Shown: positions 23,568 to 32,391, numbered from the stretch's first letter. The stretch: DNA of 64,000 nucleotides from Oceanobacillus neutriphilus (GCF_014645515.1 NZ_BMLW01000010.1:62001-126000), one strand, 5' to 3'. Notes: generated from the letters alone by a model not told the origin. A program made the numbers and translations.

Positions 23568-25850
23568 TTGACGCTAGAAACATTAACAGAAGTATTAAAG
23601 GAAAACGGAAATAGACGGCTATCTTTCGACGAACCTAGATTGCGAACTTTCATCACAGAGCGCTTAGGGGTGTCGGAACCTTCCTTCGCTAATAAGATCA
23701 TCGAAGAAATCACGAAAAAGGACGAAGTATCAGCGGACTTGATCACGGAGGAAATTATAAAGACTGCGCTGGAGAATGTAGACGAAGCTTCCCCTGAATG
23801 GACTTTCGTTGCTTCTAAGGCGTTTCTCTTCCGTCTTTATAAGCAAGCGGCTGGTAACCGTGCTTATGCAGCGGCAGATAAATACGGAGATATGTACGGA
23901 CTACTTAAAGCGTTAGCTTCGAAAGGAGTTTATTCCGCTAATATCCTCGAAAAATATTCTCGTGAAGAAATTGACGAATTATCCAGACACATCGAACCTG
24001 ACCGCGACTTACTTTTCGATTTCCCTGGGTTATATAATCTAGCGAATCGTTACCTCGCAAGAGACTACGACGGGAATACTTATGAACTGCCGCAAGAACG
24101 CTTTATGATTATCGCTATGTATAACATGCAGGATGAATCATCGGAAAAAAGAAGCGAGCTAGTTTTAGAGTCTTATTGGGCGTTGTCAAACTTGTATATG
24201 ACCGTCGCAACTCCTACGCTTGCAAATTCCGGATTGTCTCATGGGCAACTTTCAAGTTGCTTCATCGATACAGTGGACGATAGTTTAATCGAAATATTTA
24301 ACGGAAATACGGACGTTGCCCGCCTTTCTAAAAGCGGCGGCGGAATCGGCGTTTATATGGGGAAAGTAAGAGCGCGCGGAAGTTCGATAAAAGGATTCAA
24401 GGGCATGTCCAGCGGAGTTGTTCCGTGGATTAAGCAGTTAAATAATACGGCTGTTAGCGTTGATCAGCTTGGGCGTCGGAAAGGTGCAATCGCCGTCTAT
24501 CTTGACGTATGGCACAAGGATATACAGCCGTTTCTTGACTTACGCCTAAATAACGGAGACGAACGTCAACGGGCGCATGACATTTTCCTCGGCGTAACCT
24601 TACCTGATTTGTTCATGGAGCAAGTCGATAAGCGAGGCGATTGGTACTTGTTCGACCCCCATGAAGTACGTCAGGTAATGGGCTATTCGCTGGAAGATTA
24701 CTACGACGAAGACAAAGACGCAGGAAGTTTCAGAGAAGCTTACGAGGAATGCGTTCAGTCCAATCAGCTATCGAAGCAAAAAGTCCCGGCAATCGACATT
24801 ATGAAGCGCATCCTTAAGTCACAACTAGAATCGGGTACGCCATTCATGTTCTATCGTGACGAAGTTAATCGCATGAACGCAAATAGTCACGTAGGAATGG
24901 TCTACTGTTCGAATTTATGTACGGAAATTACGCAGAACCAATCGCCTACGGTTCAAACGGAAGAAGTTATCGAAGGGGATACGATTATTACCTATAAACA
25001 ATCCGGAGATTTCGTCGTTTGTAACCTTTCTTCGGTTAACCTAGGAAAGGCGGTTCCTGCTGACGTATTAGAACGGTTAATACCAATTCAAGTACGGATG
25101 CTTGATAACGTAATCGACCTTAATACGATTGAGGTTCCGCAAGCGCAAATTACGAATCAGAAATACCGAGCTATCGGATTAGGTACGTTCGGGTGGCATC
25201 ATCTTTTAGCGCTGAAAGGAATTAAGTGGGAATCGCAGGAAGCTGTTGACTATGCCGATGAATTATACGAAAACATTGCGTATCTAACGATTAAAGCTTC
25301 GATGGAGTTGGCAAAAGAGAAAGGCGCTTATCCTTACTTTGAGGGAAGCGAGTGGAGCGACGGTACGTATTTTAAGCGAAAAGGCTATCTCTATAAAAAC
25401 GGTGAAATAGGTGCATGGGATGTCTTAGAGTGGGACGTTAGAGAGTACGGAATCCGTAACGGCTATCTTATGGCCGTAGCTCCTAACGCAACTACTTCGA
25501 TAATCGCTGGTAGTACGGCAAGTACAGACCCCGTTTTCCGTCCGTTCTTTTACGAGGAGAAAAAGGATTACAAGCTTCCGATAGTTGCTCCGGATATGGA
25601 CCATAAAACCTACGATATTTACCGCAGATACGCTCACATCCTAGACCAACGTTGGAGCGTAAAGCAGAACGCAGCTCGTCAAAAGCACGTTGACCAGGCG
25701 ATTTCCTTCAATATTTACGTACCAAATACGATTAAAGCAAGCGTACTTCTAGATGTTCATATGCAGGCGTGGAAAGCCGGTACGAAAACGACCTATTATG
25801 TCCGTTCCACTTCCAGTGAAATTGAAGAGTGCGAATGGTGCGCTTCATGA
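23568..25850 (+). CDS. nrdE: Ribonucleotide reductase class I, large (alpha) subunit
   Basis: Converts ribonucleoside diphosphates to deoxy forms for phage DNA synthesis, with the beta subunit at 26281. The 760 residues include the active-site cysteine region SHGQLSSCFID (near 229), the NLCTEIT and CNLSSVNLGKA loops with the second redox Cys, and ATTSIIAGSTASTDPVFRPF. The C-terminal ECEWCAS is the redox-relay pair. Residues 1-90 look like a degenerate ATP-cone or NrdE N-domain. The start is TTG 23568. Unlike the SPbeta homologue there is no intron or intein in the frame. The stop overlaps the flavodoxin start. Confidence 0.95.
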   Translation: MTLETLTEVLKENGNRRLSFDEPRLRTFITERLGVSEPSFANKIIEEITKKDEVSADLITEEIIKTALENVDEASPEWTFVASKAFLFRLYKQAAGNRAYAAADKYGDMYGLLKALASKGVYSANILEKYSREEIDELSRHIEPDRDLLFDFPGLYNLANRYLARDYDGNTYELPQERFMIIAMYNMQDESSEKRSELVLESYWALSNLYMTVATPTLANSGLSHGQLSSCFIDTVDDSLIEIFNGNTDVARLSKSGGGIGVYMGKVRARGSSIKGFKGMSSGVVPWIKQLNNTAVSVDQLGRRKGAIAVYLDVWHKDIQPFLDLRLNNGDERQRAHDIFLGVTLPDLFMEQVDKRGDWYLFDPHEVRQVMGYSLEDYYDEDKDAGSFREAYEECVQSNQLSKQKVPAIDIMKRILKSQLESGTPFMFYRDEVNRMNANSHVGMVYCSNLCTEITQNQSPTVQTEEVIEGDTIITYKQSGDFVVCNLSSVNLGKAVPADVLERLIPIQVRMLDNVIDLNTIEVPQAQITNQKYRAIGLGTFGWHHLLALKGIKWESQEAVDYADELYENIAYLTIKASMELAKEKGAYPYFEGSEWSDGTYFKRKGYLYKNGEIGAWDVLEWDVREYGIRNGYLMAVAPNATTSIIAGSTASTDPVFRPFFYEEKKDYKLPIVAPDMDHKTYDIYRRYAHILDQRWSVKQNAARQKHVDQAISFNIYVPNTIKASVLLDVHMQAWKAGTKTTYYVRSTSSEIEECEWCAS

Positions 25851-26284
25851 CGAAAGCAATTATCCTCTACCATTCTTTTTCTGGAAATACGAAAGAAACA
25901 GCGGAGCTTATCCGAGAAAACCTTCTCGATAGTTATGGAATAGAATCGGACTTATTCGACATGTTCCATATCATTAATCCTCCAGACTTGGAAGAGTATG
26001 ACGCAATATTCTTCGGAACATTTACGTGGGACCAAGGCGCAACACCAGATGAAGTGAAAGAATTCGTAGCAGACCTCGGTTATAAACCAGAGCCTGTATT
26101 CGTTTTCGGAACAGGAGACACGCAATTCGGAGGAGACGACCTCTTCTGCTTAGCAGCGGAAAAGTTGGCGAGATTCTATAACTCGCCGCTTCCTCCGCTA
26201 AAAATTGAACAAAGTCCACGCGGAAGGCAAGAGGCTGCCGTTTCCGAATGGGTTACGAAAGTTGTTAAGGAGATGATTAATTGA
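25847..26284 (+). CDS. Flavodoxin, likely NrdI-equivalent
   Basis: A 145-residue flavodoxin fold. YHSFSGNTKETAE is the FMN phosphate loop and FGTFTWDQG lies near the isoalloxazine loop. FGTGDTQFGGDDLFCLAAEK and IEQSPRGRQE follow. It lies between the RNR subunits and overlaps both, where class Ib operons encode NrdI, the flavoprotein that activates the Mn cofactor. The sequence looks more like a general flavodoxin than classical NrdI. ATG 25847 overlaps the upstream stop (ATGA) and is preferred to 25829. Confidence 0.8.
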   Translation: MTKAIILYHSFSGNTKETAELIRENLLDSYGIESDLFDMFHIINPPDLEEYDAIFFGTFTWDQGATPDEVKEFVADLGYKPEPVFVFGTGDTQFGGDDLFCLAAEKLARFYNSPLPPLKIEQSPRGRQEAAVSEWVTKVVKEMIN

Positions 26285-27324
26285 GCGAGGAATTATTAGA
26301 AAAGGCGCAAACACTAGCGCCAGGAAATCCAAATAAATCGACGAAACTTTTCGGCGGAGAAGCTTCCGGGATTCTTAACTGGAACGACATCCGCTATCCG
26401 CATTATTACCGTATCTATAAAGACCTTGTCGGAAAGTATTGGCAAGCCGACGAAGTTAACCTCTCAAGCGACGTAAAACAATTCGCTACTCTATCCGAAA
26501 AAGAGCAGGACGCCTTCCTTAAAATCATCGGGTTGTTATCGACATTAGACGGACCTCAAACTCGTACAGCGTTATTACTTTCACTTTATGCAACCGACCC
26601 TTCCGTACAATCTATCCTCGCAGTTATTGCGCAACAGGAAGCGGTTCATAACGAAAGTTACTCCTACGTACTTTCCAGCGTTACCGATTTCGATAAACAA
26701 ACGGAGTCATTTGAGACAGGACGGAGAGATCCGATTCTATTACGACGAAATCAACGAATTTCCGAAGTATATAACGAATTTACCTCGACCCCAACAATCG
26801 AAAACGTTCTTAAAACGTTAGTTTATACGTCACTTCTCGAGGGTGTGTTCTTCTATTCCGGCTTTGCATTTTTCTATAATTTAGCGAGAAATAACAAAAT
26901 GGTCGGAACCTCTACGATGATTTCTTATATTAACCGCGACGAACTCGGACACTCCCGTTTTATAGGCGAATTGTTCCGAGCAACTCTTACAGAGAATCCC
27001 GAATACAACACGAAGGAATTTACCGATTGGGTATACGACCAATTTCGTTATGCAGTCGAGCAGGAAACGGAATGGAGCCATTATGTACTCGAAGGAATCG
27101 ACGGAATAAACCTCACAGAAATGGACGCTTATATAAAGTACCGAGCGAATAAGATGCTGCGTATGCTTGGCTTGAGCGAGATTTACCCGGAACATACCGA
27201 CAATCCTATGAAGTGGATTCGTGCTTATGTCGATAATTTCGATGGAACAAAGACGGATTTCTTTGAGCAAAAGTCGCGCCAGTATACGAAGACTAGCGAT
27301 TTAAACGGATTTGACGACTTATAA
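26281..27324 (+). CDS. nrdF: Ribonucleotide reductase class I, small (beta) subunit
   Basis: A 347-residue radical-generating subunit. Metal ligands are visible in EAVHNESYSYV (ExxH), EGVFFYSGFAFFY and RDELGHSRF (ExxH). The helix before the first ExxH reads LSTLDGPQT at the place of the first carboxylate. The start is TTG 26281, overlapping the flavodoxin stop. It completes an alpha-flavodoxin-beta cassette of the class Ib layout. Confidence 0.93.
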   Translation: MSEELLEKAQTLAPGNPNKSTKLFGGEASGILNWNDIRYPHYYRIYKDLVGKYWQADEVNLSSDVKQFATLSEKEQDAFLKIIGLLSTLDGPQTRTALLLSLYATDPSVQSILAVIAQQEAVHNESYSYVLSSVTDFDKQTESFETGRRDPILLRRNQRISEVYNEFTSTPTIENVLKTLVYTSLLEGVFFYSGFAFFYNLARNNKMVGTSTMISYINRDELGHSRFIGELFRATLTENPEYNTKEFTDWVYDQFRYAVEQETEWSHYVLEGIDGINLTEMDAYIKYRANKMLRMLGLSEIYPEHTDNPMKWIRAYVDNFDGTKTDFFEQKSRQYTKTSDLNGFDDL

Positions 27325-27339
27325 GGAGGCGAAATAAGG

Positions 27340-27726
27340 ATGACGAAAAGCGAACAACTGACGATAGACGATTTCTTAAACGAAGAAAAATCACCCTATT
27401 ATCCGCTAGAAACAAGAGCGGAGCTTATCCGGGAGTGGGCGATAGAACGGAACCTTCATACAGCAGACTCGACTAAGCAAGCGTTAAAGCTTGGGGAAGA
27501 AATGGGCGAACTGTTTGAAGGATTTGCGAAAGGTAACGAGGATTTATTAAAGGATGCAATCGGAGATATGTACGTCGTCCTTACAATTCTTTCACAGCAG
27601 CGGGGATTTACTATCGAGGAATGCATCGATCTAGCTTATGAAGAAATTAAAGACCGTAAAGGCAAGATGATCGACGGTGTTTTCGTTAAAGAGGCGGATT
27701 TGAATGAGGTGCTTGCCTGTGAGTGA
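27340..27726 (+). CDS. MazG-like nucleotide pyrophosphohydrolase
   Basis: A 128-residue helical protein with KLGEEMGELFEGFAKGNED, DAIGDMYVVLTIL and AYEEIKDRKGKMIDGVFVK. These form the EExxE..ExxD signature and the C-terminal KRKG-like motif of the MazG/all-alpha NTP-PPase family. It would clean up nucleotide pools or lower alarmone-linked nucleotides. It lies between RNR and ThyX, interrupted by the HNH gene. ATG 27340 follows AAGGAGG. Confidence 0.85.
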   Translation: MTKSEQLTIDDFLNEEKSPYYPLETRAELIREWAIERNLHTADSTKQALKLGEEMGELFEGFAKGNEDLLKDAIGDMYVVLTILSQQRGFTIEECIDLAYEEIKDRKGKMIDGVFVKEADLNEVLACE

Positions 27727-28216
27727 TGTTCGAGTGATTGAAGGAAAGTATTATAAGAGGTGTGAAGTATGTTCCGACTTCTTCTTGACTAAAAAATCCC
27801 ACTTGGAAAGAAGAAAGACATGTGGTCAGAGGTGTAGTAATGCAAGAAAAAGTATTATCTACAAAGGGAGGCTCAATCCTAACTTCAATAACAAAGGAGA
27901 AGAAAGTCCTTTATACAAAGGTCCTCGTATTAATAAGTATGGTTATCGTTTATTGTGCAAACCAAATCACCCTAACTCCGATAAGAGAGGGTATGTATTA
28001 GAGCATAGATATGTATTGTCGGAACATCTAGGAAGACCTCTCAGAGAGGATGAAATAGTACACCACAAGGATGGAGATAAGTTAAATAACGATTTGGATA
28101 ATTTGGAAATTATGGACAGGTCAAGTCATTCAAAACTTCACATGAGTGATTACTCTATTGTCCGAGGTGAGCTAGGTAGAATTAGTGGGATAGAAAAGAA
28201 GTTAGACGTTAAATAA
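27719..28216 (+). CDS. HNH homing endonuclease (free-standing)
   Basis: About 165 residues. An N-terminal cysteine pair (RCEVC) and later CGQRCSNARK suggest a zinc finger. The C-terminal half has the HNH_3 core: LEHRYVLSEHLGRPL, IVHHKDGDKLNNDLDNLEIM, SSHSKLH. Such genes spread between phages by cutting homing sites. GTG 27719 is chosen, and ATG 27704 is an alternative; both lie inside the MazG 3' end. Codon use (AGA/AGG, few CGA) and AT-rich text differ from neighbours, pointing to recent entry between mazG and thyX. Confidence 0.85.
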   Translation: MSDVRVIEGKYYKRCEVCSDFFLTKKSHLERRKTCGQRCSNARKSIIYKGRLNPNFNNKGEESPLYKGPRINKYGYRLLCKPNHPNSDKRGYVLEHRYVLSEHLGRPLREDEIVHHKDGDKLNNDLDNLEIMDRSSHSKLHMSDYSIVRGELGRISGIEKKLDVK

Positions 28217-28236
28217 ACGAAAAGGAGGACGATTAA

Positions 28237-28977
28237 ATGTCGAATAGAGTAAACGTACTTGATAAAGGATATATAATCTTGCACGAAACAATGGGCGATG
28301 ACAGAACGGTGGCAAATGCTGCAAGAGTTAGCTACGACAAACGGACGGAAGAGCTTTCGGAGAAGGACGAACGGTTAATCAAGTTCCTTGCACGGGAGGG
28401 GCATACGTCTCCTTTCCGTCATGCAACGCTACAGTTCGAAATTTATATGCCGTTAATGGTTGCGAGGCAGCTATGGAAATACGTCGTAGGCTCCGATCAT
28501 ACTATGGACGCGTGGAACGAATCCAGCCGTCGCTATATCACCGAAGAGCCTACTTTCTATATTCCGCAGGCTGGCGAGTGGCGAAGTGCGCCAGCAGATT
28601 CGAAGCAAGGGTCAGGCGATCTTTTACCTGTCGAGCAAGGCGAGTTAGCAACGAGAGATTTAGAGAGCTATATCGCCACTGGAGAAATGTATTATAAACG
28701 AGCTATTGATAGTGGCGTAGCACCAGAACAAGCACGCTTATTCCTTCCGGCATACGGAATGTATGTCCGGTCTTATTGGACTGCTTCGCTTCAATCCGTA
28801 GCGCACTTTCTTAATCAGCGTTTAGAGGCTGACGCACAAGCGGAGATTCAAGTTTACGCCGAAGCAGTTCGTGAATTGGCTATCGAAAAGTTTCCGGTTA
28901 GCTTGGCGGAATTGCTGGGCGAAGAGAAGGCTCCGGAAAAAGAGTGCATCGACTATATTCAGCAGTCTTACGAGTAG
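28237..28977 (+). CDS. thyX: Flavin-dependent thymidylate synthase ThyX
   Basis: Makes dTMP from dUMP with methylene-tetrahydrofolate, NADPH and FAD. The 246 residues contain EGHTSPFRHATLQFEI, MVARQLWKYVVGSDHTMDAW and NESSRRYI. The last two form the phage variant of the ThyX signature, with an insertion where RHRxxSxNExSxR is usual. The C-terminal third is helical, as in the family. ATG 28237 follows AAAAGGAGG. It ends the nucleotide-metabolism block and is followed by a hairpin. Confidence 0.88.
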   Translation: MSNRVNVLDKGYIILHETMGDDRTVANAARVSYDKRTEELSEKDERLIKFLAREGHTSPFRHATLQFEIYMPLMVARQLWKYVVGSDHTMDAWNESSRRYITEEPTFYIPQAGEWRSAPADSKQGSGDLLPVEQGELATRDLESYIATGEMYYKRAIDSGVAPEQARLFLPAYGMYVRSYWTASLQSVAHFLNQRLEADAQAEIQVYAEAVRELAIEKFPVSLAELLGEEKAPEKECIDYIQQSYE

Positions 28978-28999
28978 AAGCTTACGAATAAGTGTTCGA

Positions 29000-29027
29000 C
29001 TAATCTATCGAACTTTCCATAGATTAG
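29000..29027 (+). terminator. Hairpin after thyX
   Basis: CTAATCTAT and ATAGATTAG form a 9-bp stem with a 10-base loop. A second small dyad AACTAATTAGTT with TTT follows at about 29036. The structure probably ends or attenuates the thyX transcript. Confidence 0.5.
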
Positions 29028-29065
29028 CTGATTTCAACTAATTAGTTTTTCGAAGGAGGCTAAAT

Positions 29066-29809
29066 ATCCGTAAGAAATTTAAAGAGAGGTTCGCAGTAGT
29101 TGTAATAAGCGCAACCCTTTCCGTCCTCACTATCGGCACATTCGTCGAGGCAAAAAAGTACGACGAGCCTCCGCTAACCGTCCGAATGCACTCGGAAAGC
29201 TTTTCGGAGTTAGAGGCGGAAAAAGTTTCAGAATGGGATGACGGAGAATTAACCGCTTCCATTACAACGGTTGAAGAGGAAAAACAGGCGAAGAAAGAAG
29301 CGAAGAAAAAAGCGGAAGCAGAGGAGGCGAAAAAGCTTGAAGAAACTAGCGACGAGACTCGAGAATTGGATTCTGAAAATGTACGCGAAACTACACACGA
29401 AGTTGACGCTGACGGCGATATTAACGGACATGGAGAGGGAGGACAGGAAGCAGGCGCGCAAGAGGACGAAGGAGCTTCGGAGATACCGGAAGGAGAAGTC
29501 GTAGGTACGTTCGAAGCGACCGCATATATTGCCTTCTGCGATACAGGTTGTACCGGAGTAACCGCTTCGGGATACGACGTCAGTAGCACGATCTATTCAC
29601 CGGAAGGGCTTCGCATAGTAGCGGCTGACCCGGGCGTACTTCCCCTAGGATCAACGGTAGAAATAAACAGTGGAGGAAATACGATTCAAGCGGTCGTGAT
29701 GGATACCGGCGGAGATATTAACGGAAATAGACTTGACTTACTCGTTGGGTCAGAAGCAGAGGCTAGAGAATACGGAAGACAGAGTGTGGAGTTGCGTGTA
29801 ATTGAGTAG
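29066..29809 (+). CDS. Exported 3D-domain cell-wall protein, YorM-like (ATC start)
   Basis: The reading frame opens after a TAA at 29039 and has AGGAGG at 29054-29059. It contains no ATG, GTG or TTG until 29186. Starting at ATC 29066 gives RKKFKERF, a hydrophobic stretch and an alanine site, which together form a proper signal peptide. Starting at ATG 29186 would lose both the signal and the ribosome site. After a charged coiled-coil linker (about 60-150), the C-terminal 3D domain carries FEATAYIAFCDTG, VAADPGVLPLGS and DTGGDINGNRLDL with its Asp residues. It probably cleaves peptidoglycan. Resembles YorM of SPbeta. Confidence 0.75.
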   Translation: MRKKFKERFAVVVISATLSVLTIGTFVEAKKYDEPPLTVRMHSESFSELEAEKVSEWDDGELTASITTVEEEKQAKKEAKKKAEAEEAKKLEETSDETRELDSENVRETTHEVDADGDINGHGEGGQEAGAQEDEGASEIPEGEVVGTFEATAYIAFCDTGCTGVTASGYDVSSTIYSPEGLRIVAADPGVLPLGSTVEINSGGNTIQAVVMDTGGDINGNRLDLLVGSEAEAREYGRQSVELRVIE

Positions 29810-29900
29810 TTACGTCTTTCCAAGAAAGCACGCTAAGTCCGATTATATGGAAGCGATATTTAAGACGCATATTGAGAATAAGAAAGGGGACGAAAAGAAT

Positions 29901-30569
29901 ATGACGAAAATTAGAATTACGAAGGTAACAGACGGTTGGTGGTCAAAGGGAAAGATTGGCGAAATATACAAAGTTCTTGAAGAGATTCCCTTCTATGAAG
30001 ATGATAGTTTGCCGTATATTTCGGAGGCATACAAAGTTTATACCGAAGCGGGTCCTAAGTTTGTATTAAAAGATGATTGCGAAATTGTTTCCGCAGCAGA
30101 GGCGGAAACAGGAAAGATAGATGTGATTAAAAACTCTCCCGTAAAAGTTGGAGATTACGTCCGAATCAATAAATGCGAGGAGTGTTCGGAATCCGAAGGG
30201 AAGTACGGTACAGTAATACGCACAGGAACAGCAGCGGAAGCAGACTTTGACGTGGACATTCCGAGTAAAGTATATGGAGATTACACTTGGATAGACGCAG
30301 ATTACGACGAATGGTCGGTATTTCCTAAAACGGATTCAGATCCAGACGCAGTTTCACACCCCTCGCATTATACCGCTGGAGAAATCGAAGTTATCGACAT
30401 CATAGCGCAGACTGTTTCCGGTTACGACGACCCCTTCGTCGCTCACTGCGTAGGAACAGCTACGAAATACCTCAACCGCGCTCCCTACAAACACGACACT
30501 CCAACGGAAGACCTCAAAAAAGCGAAAGCCTACCTTGAATTTGCGATTAATCACCTTGATCAAGACTAA
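29901..30569 (+). CDS. SH3-like plus DUF3310 domain protein
   Basis: A 222-residue protein. The N-terminal half has beta modules like those of the 15160 protein (KGKIGEIYKV, VKVGDYVRIN). The C-terminal 75 residues are a DUF3310 (SaV-like) domain: HPSHYTAGEIEVIDI, VGTATKYLNRAPYK and DLKKAKAYLEFAINHL. DUF3310 is common in phages beside nucleotide or replication genes, and its role is unknown. ATG 29901 has AAAGGGGA upstream. The longer in-frame TTG at 29802 lacks a ribosome site. Confidence 0.75.
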   Translation: MTKIRITKVTDGWWSKGKIGEIYKVLEEIPFYEDDSLPYISEAYKVYTEAGPKFVLKDDCEIVSAAEAETGKIDVIKNSPVKVGDYVRINKCEECSESEGKYGTVIRTGTAAEADFDVDIPSKVYGDYTWIDADYDEWSVFPKTDSDPDAVSHPSHYTAGEIEVIDIIAQTVSGYDDPFVAHCVGTATKYLNRAPYKHDTPTEDLKKAKAYLEFAINHLDQD

Positions 30570-30589
30570 ACCTAAAGCGTTCCAATGTA

Positions 30590-30601
30590 TTGTTATAACA
30601 A
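30590..30601. promoter_or_regulatory. Perfect 12-bp palindrome before the methyltransferase gene
   Basis: TTGTTATAACAA lies in the 77-base gap upstream of the methyltransferase TTG start. It could be an operator overlapping a promoter; no clear -10 follows at normal spacing. Confidence 0.3.
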
Positions 30602-30646
30602 CTAAATAGTATTAGTGACGAAAATATAACGAAAGAGGGCGGTTAT

Positions 30647-32068
30647 TTGACGGAAAGAACTCCTTTTAATTATGTCTCTTTATTTAGCGGAATTGGTGGA
30701 TTTGAGCAAGCTTTAGATAAGCTTGGAGGTACTTGCGTACTAGCTTCCGAGATTGATAAATTTGCTAACCAAGCGTATGAAGTGTTGTACGGTGAATCAA
30801 CAACCGGAGATATAACGGAAGTAGATGCGAAGGATGTTCCCGACCATGACTTGCTTGTGGGAGGGTTTCCTTGCCAGTCGTTCTCCGTAGCTGGAAATCG
30901 AGGCGGCTTTGACGATGCTAGAGGAACTTTATTCTTCGAGGTCGCGCGTATTGCTTCTCAAAAGCAACCTAGCGTATTGCTTTTAGAGAACGTAAAAGGC
31001 TTAGTTTCCCACGATAAAGGCAAAACGCTAGATACTATCGTTAAAACGTTGAATGACATCGGCTACCGAGTAGACTTCGAGATTCTTAATTCGAAATACT
31101 TCGGAGTTCCCCAGAATAGAGAGAGGATATTCATCGTAGCTGTCAGAGAGGACTTGGTCGAAAATGAGCCGTGGGAAATCGAAGGAACTACGATCATTCC
31201 GAAAGGGAAACGAAGGATTAGCGGATATGAGGACGTGAAGACGTTTAATTTTGATTTTCCTCAAAACGAAGAAGTTACGACAAGACTTCGGGATGTTTTA
31301 CAGGATGCAAACGATGAAAAGTATTACTTGAGCGAAGAAAAGACAGCAAAATTGGTTGCGCAGTTAAAAGAGCTAACCCCCTCGGAATCAGTAGGGGTTG
31401 GATTACGCAAACAAGCGCAAGAGGTTACAAGATTAACGGATGAAAGCGGAACGCTAATGGCAAGAGATTATAAGGGATTCGGAAATCAAGAAATGACGGG
31501 TATTATTGAGCCGAAGACTGCCGAACAGACCACACAAGAAATCCGCCCCGTACTAACTCCCGACCGTCTATCTAAACGCCAAAATGGACGCCGCTTCAAA
31601 GAGGCTGACGAACCTTCCTTCACTTTAACCGCACAGGATCGCCATGGAATTGCAATCCGAGAAGCAACAAAAAAGGGGTACGCCGTAGCTTGCGAAGGCG
31701 ACGCCGTAGCTTGCGAAGGCGACGCCGTAAATATCCAGTTTCCTAGCAGCAAAACCCGCAGAGGAAGGGTTGGTAAGCAAATGGCGCAAACTCTCGAAGC
31801 AAGCGGAATTAATCAAGGTGTTGTACAGCCGATTCCCTCCAAAAACCCACCACGCTACCGAATCCGCAAATTAACCCCTCTCGAATGTTTCCGTCTCCAA
31901 GGTTTTCCCGACTCCGCTCACCAAAAACTAGTAGACGCAGGAATCAGCGATAGTCAACGCTATAAAATGGCAGGAAATGCCGTAACAGTTAACGTAATTG
32001 AAGCGATTGGAACGAAATTACTTCCGCTTCTTGAACGAAAAGCGGAAAAGGAGGAATTATGCGTATGA
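30647..32068 (+). CDS. DNA (cytosine-5) methyltransferase
   Basis: A 473-residue C5 methyltransferase acting on DNA with SAM. Motif I is LFSGIGGFEQAL (12-23), motif IV is GGFPCQSFSVAGNRGG (about 72-87) with the catalytic Cys, and motif VI is LLENVKGL (about 111-118). Motif VIII is QNRERIFIV and motif X is MAGNAVTVNVIEA near the end. The variable region is long, with three successive TL.A...G-like segments (TLMARDYKG, FTLTAQDRHG, TLEASGINQG) and a 21-bp tandem repeat. The start TTG 30647 follows AGAGGGCGG. It probably protects phage DNA from host restriction. Specificity cannot be read directly. Confidence 0.93.
   Translation: MTERTPFNYVSLFSGIGGFEQALDKLGGTCVLASEIDKFANQAYEVLYGESTTGDITEVDAKDVPDHDLLVGGFPCQSFSVAGNRGGFDDARGTLFFEVARIASQKQPSVLLLENVKGLVSHDKGKTLDTIVKTLNDIGYRVDFEILNSKYFGVPQNRERIFIVAVREDLVENEPWEIEGTTIIPKGKRRISGYEDVKTFNFDFPQNEEVTTRLRDVLQDANDEKYYLSEEKTAKLVAQLKELTPSESVGVGLRKQAQEVTRLTDESGTLMARDYKGFGNQEMTGIIEPKTAEQTTQEIRPVLTPDRLSKRQNGRRFKEADEPSFTLTAQDRHGIAIREATKKGYAVACEGDAVACEGDAVNIQFPSSKTRRGRVGKQMAQTLEASGINQGVVQPIPSKNPPRYRIRKLTPLECFRLQGFPDSAHQKLVDAGISDSQRYKMAGNAVTVNVIEAIGTKLLPLLERKAEKEELCV
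31681..31730 (+). repeat. 21-bp tandem repeat inside the methyltransferase gene
   Basis: CGCCGTAGCTTGCGAAGGCGA-type units of 21 bases occur twice (31681-31701, 31702-31722), plus eight bases of a third. They encode AVACEGD twice in frame. The length is a multiple of three, so copy number can vary without breaking the protein. Confidence 0.85.
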
Positions 32069-32391
32069 CAGCCGAACATAACCCAGAACAACAGCAAACG
32101 CCTTCATACCCGGAAGGCATGACCGAACGATACAACCGATGGGAAGCGCAATACAAGTCGATTATGGACGCAGACCTAGGCGCAATTGAAAGAGATAATC
32201 AGTTAAAGTCCAGCTTTATTAACTTCGTAACTGACGCTCTTTCTTCGCACGACTATAAAGAGGCTAGGACAATGTCATCCGACTACAGAGAGCTTATGTT
32301 TGACGTCAGTATCGAGATGAATAGGGAAATGCAAAAAGAACTCGACGAATTAGCCGAATCCTTTAAAGAGGTTGCGGAATTGCAAAGCTAA
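32059..32391 (+). CDS. Hypothetical phage protein (110 aa)
   Basis: Helical acidic protein, unrecognised (DRYNRWEAQYKSI-like start, then ELDELAESFKEVAEL at the end). It overlaps the methyltransferase 3' end. ATG 32059 or ATG 32065 could start it after AAGGAGG; the second has the better spacing. It converges with the minus-strand gene directly at 32392. Confidence 0.6.
   Translation: MRMTAEHNPEQQQTPSYPEGMTERYNRWEAQYKSIMDADLGAIERDNQLKSSFINFVTDALSSHDYKEARTMSSDYRELMFDVSIEMNREMQKELDELAESFKEVAELQS

Noticed and set aside
23568..25850. Intron or intein in the RNR gene, as known in SPbeta
   Set aside because: The frame is continuous and the motifs follow at normal distance.
29802..29900. N-terminal extension of the DUF3310 protein from TTG 29802
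   Set aside because: It has no ribosome site, while ATG 29901 has AAAGGGGA at a fair distance.
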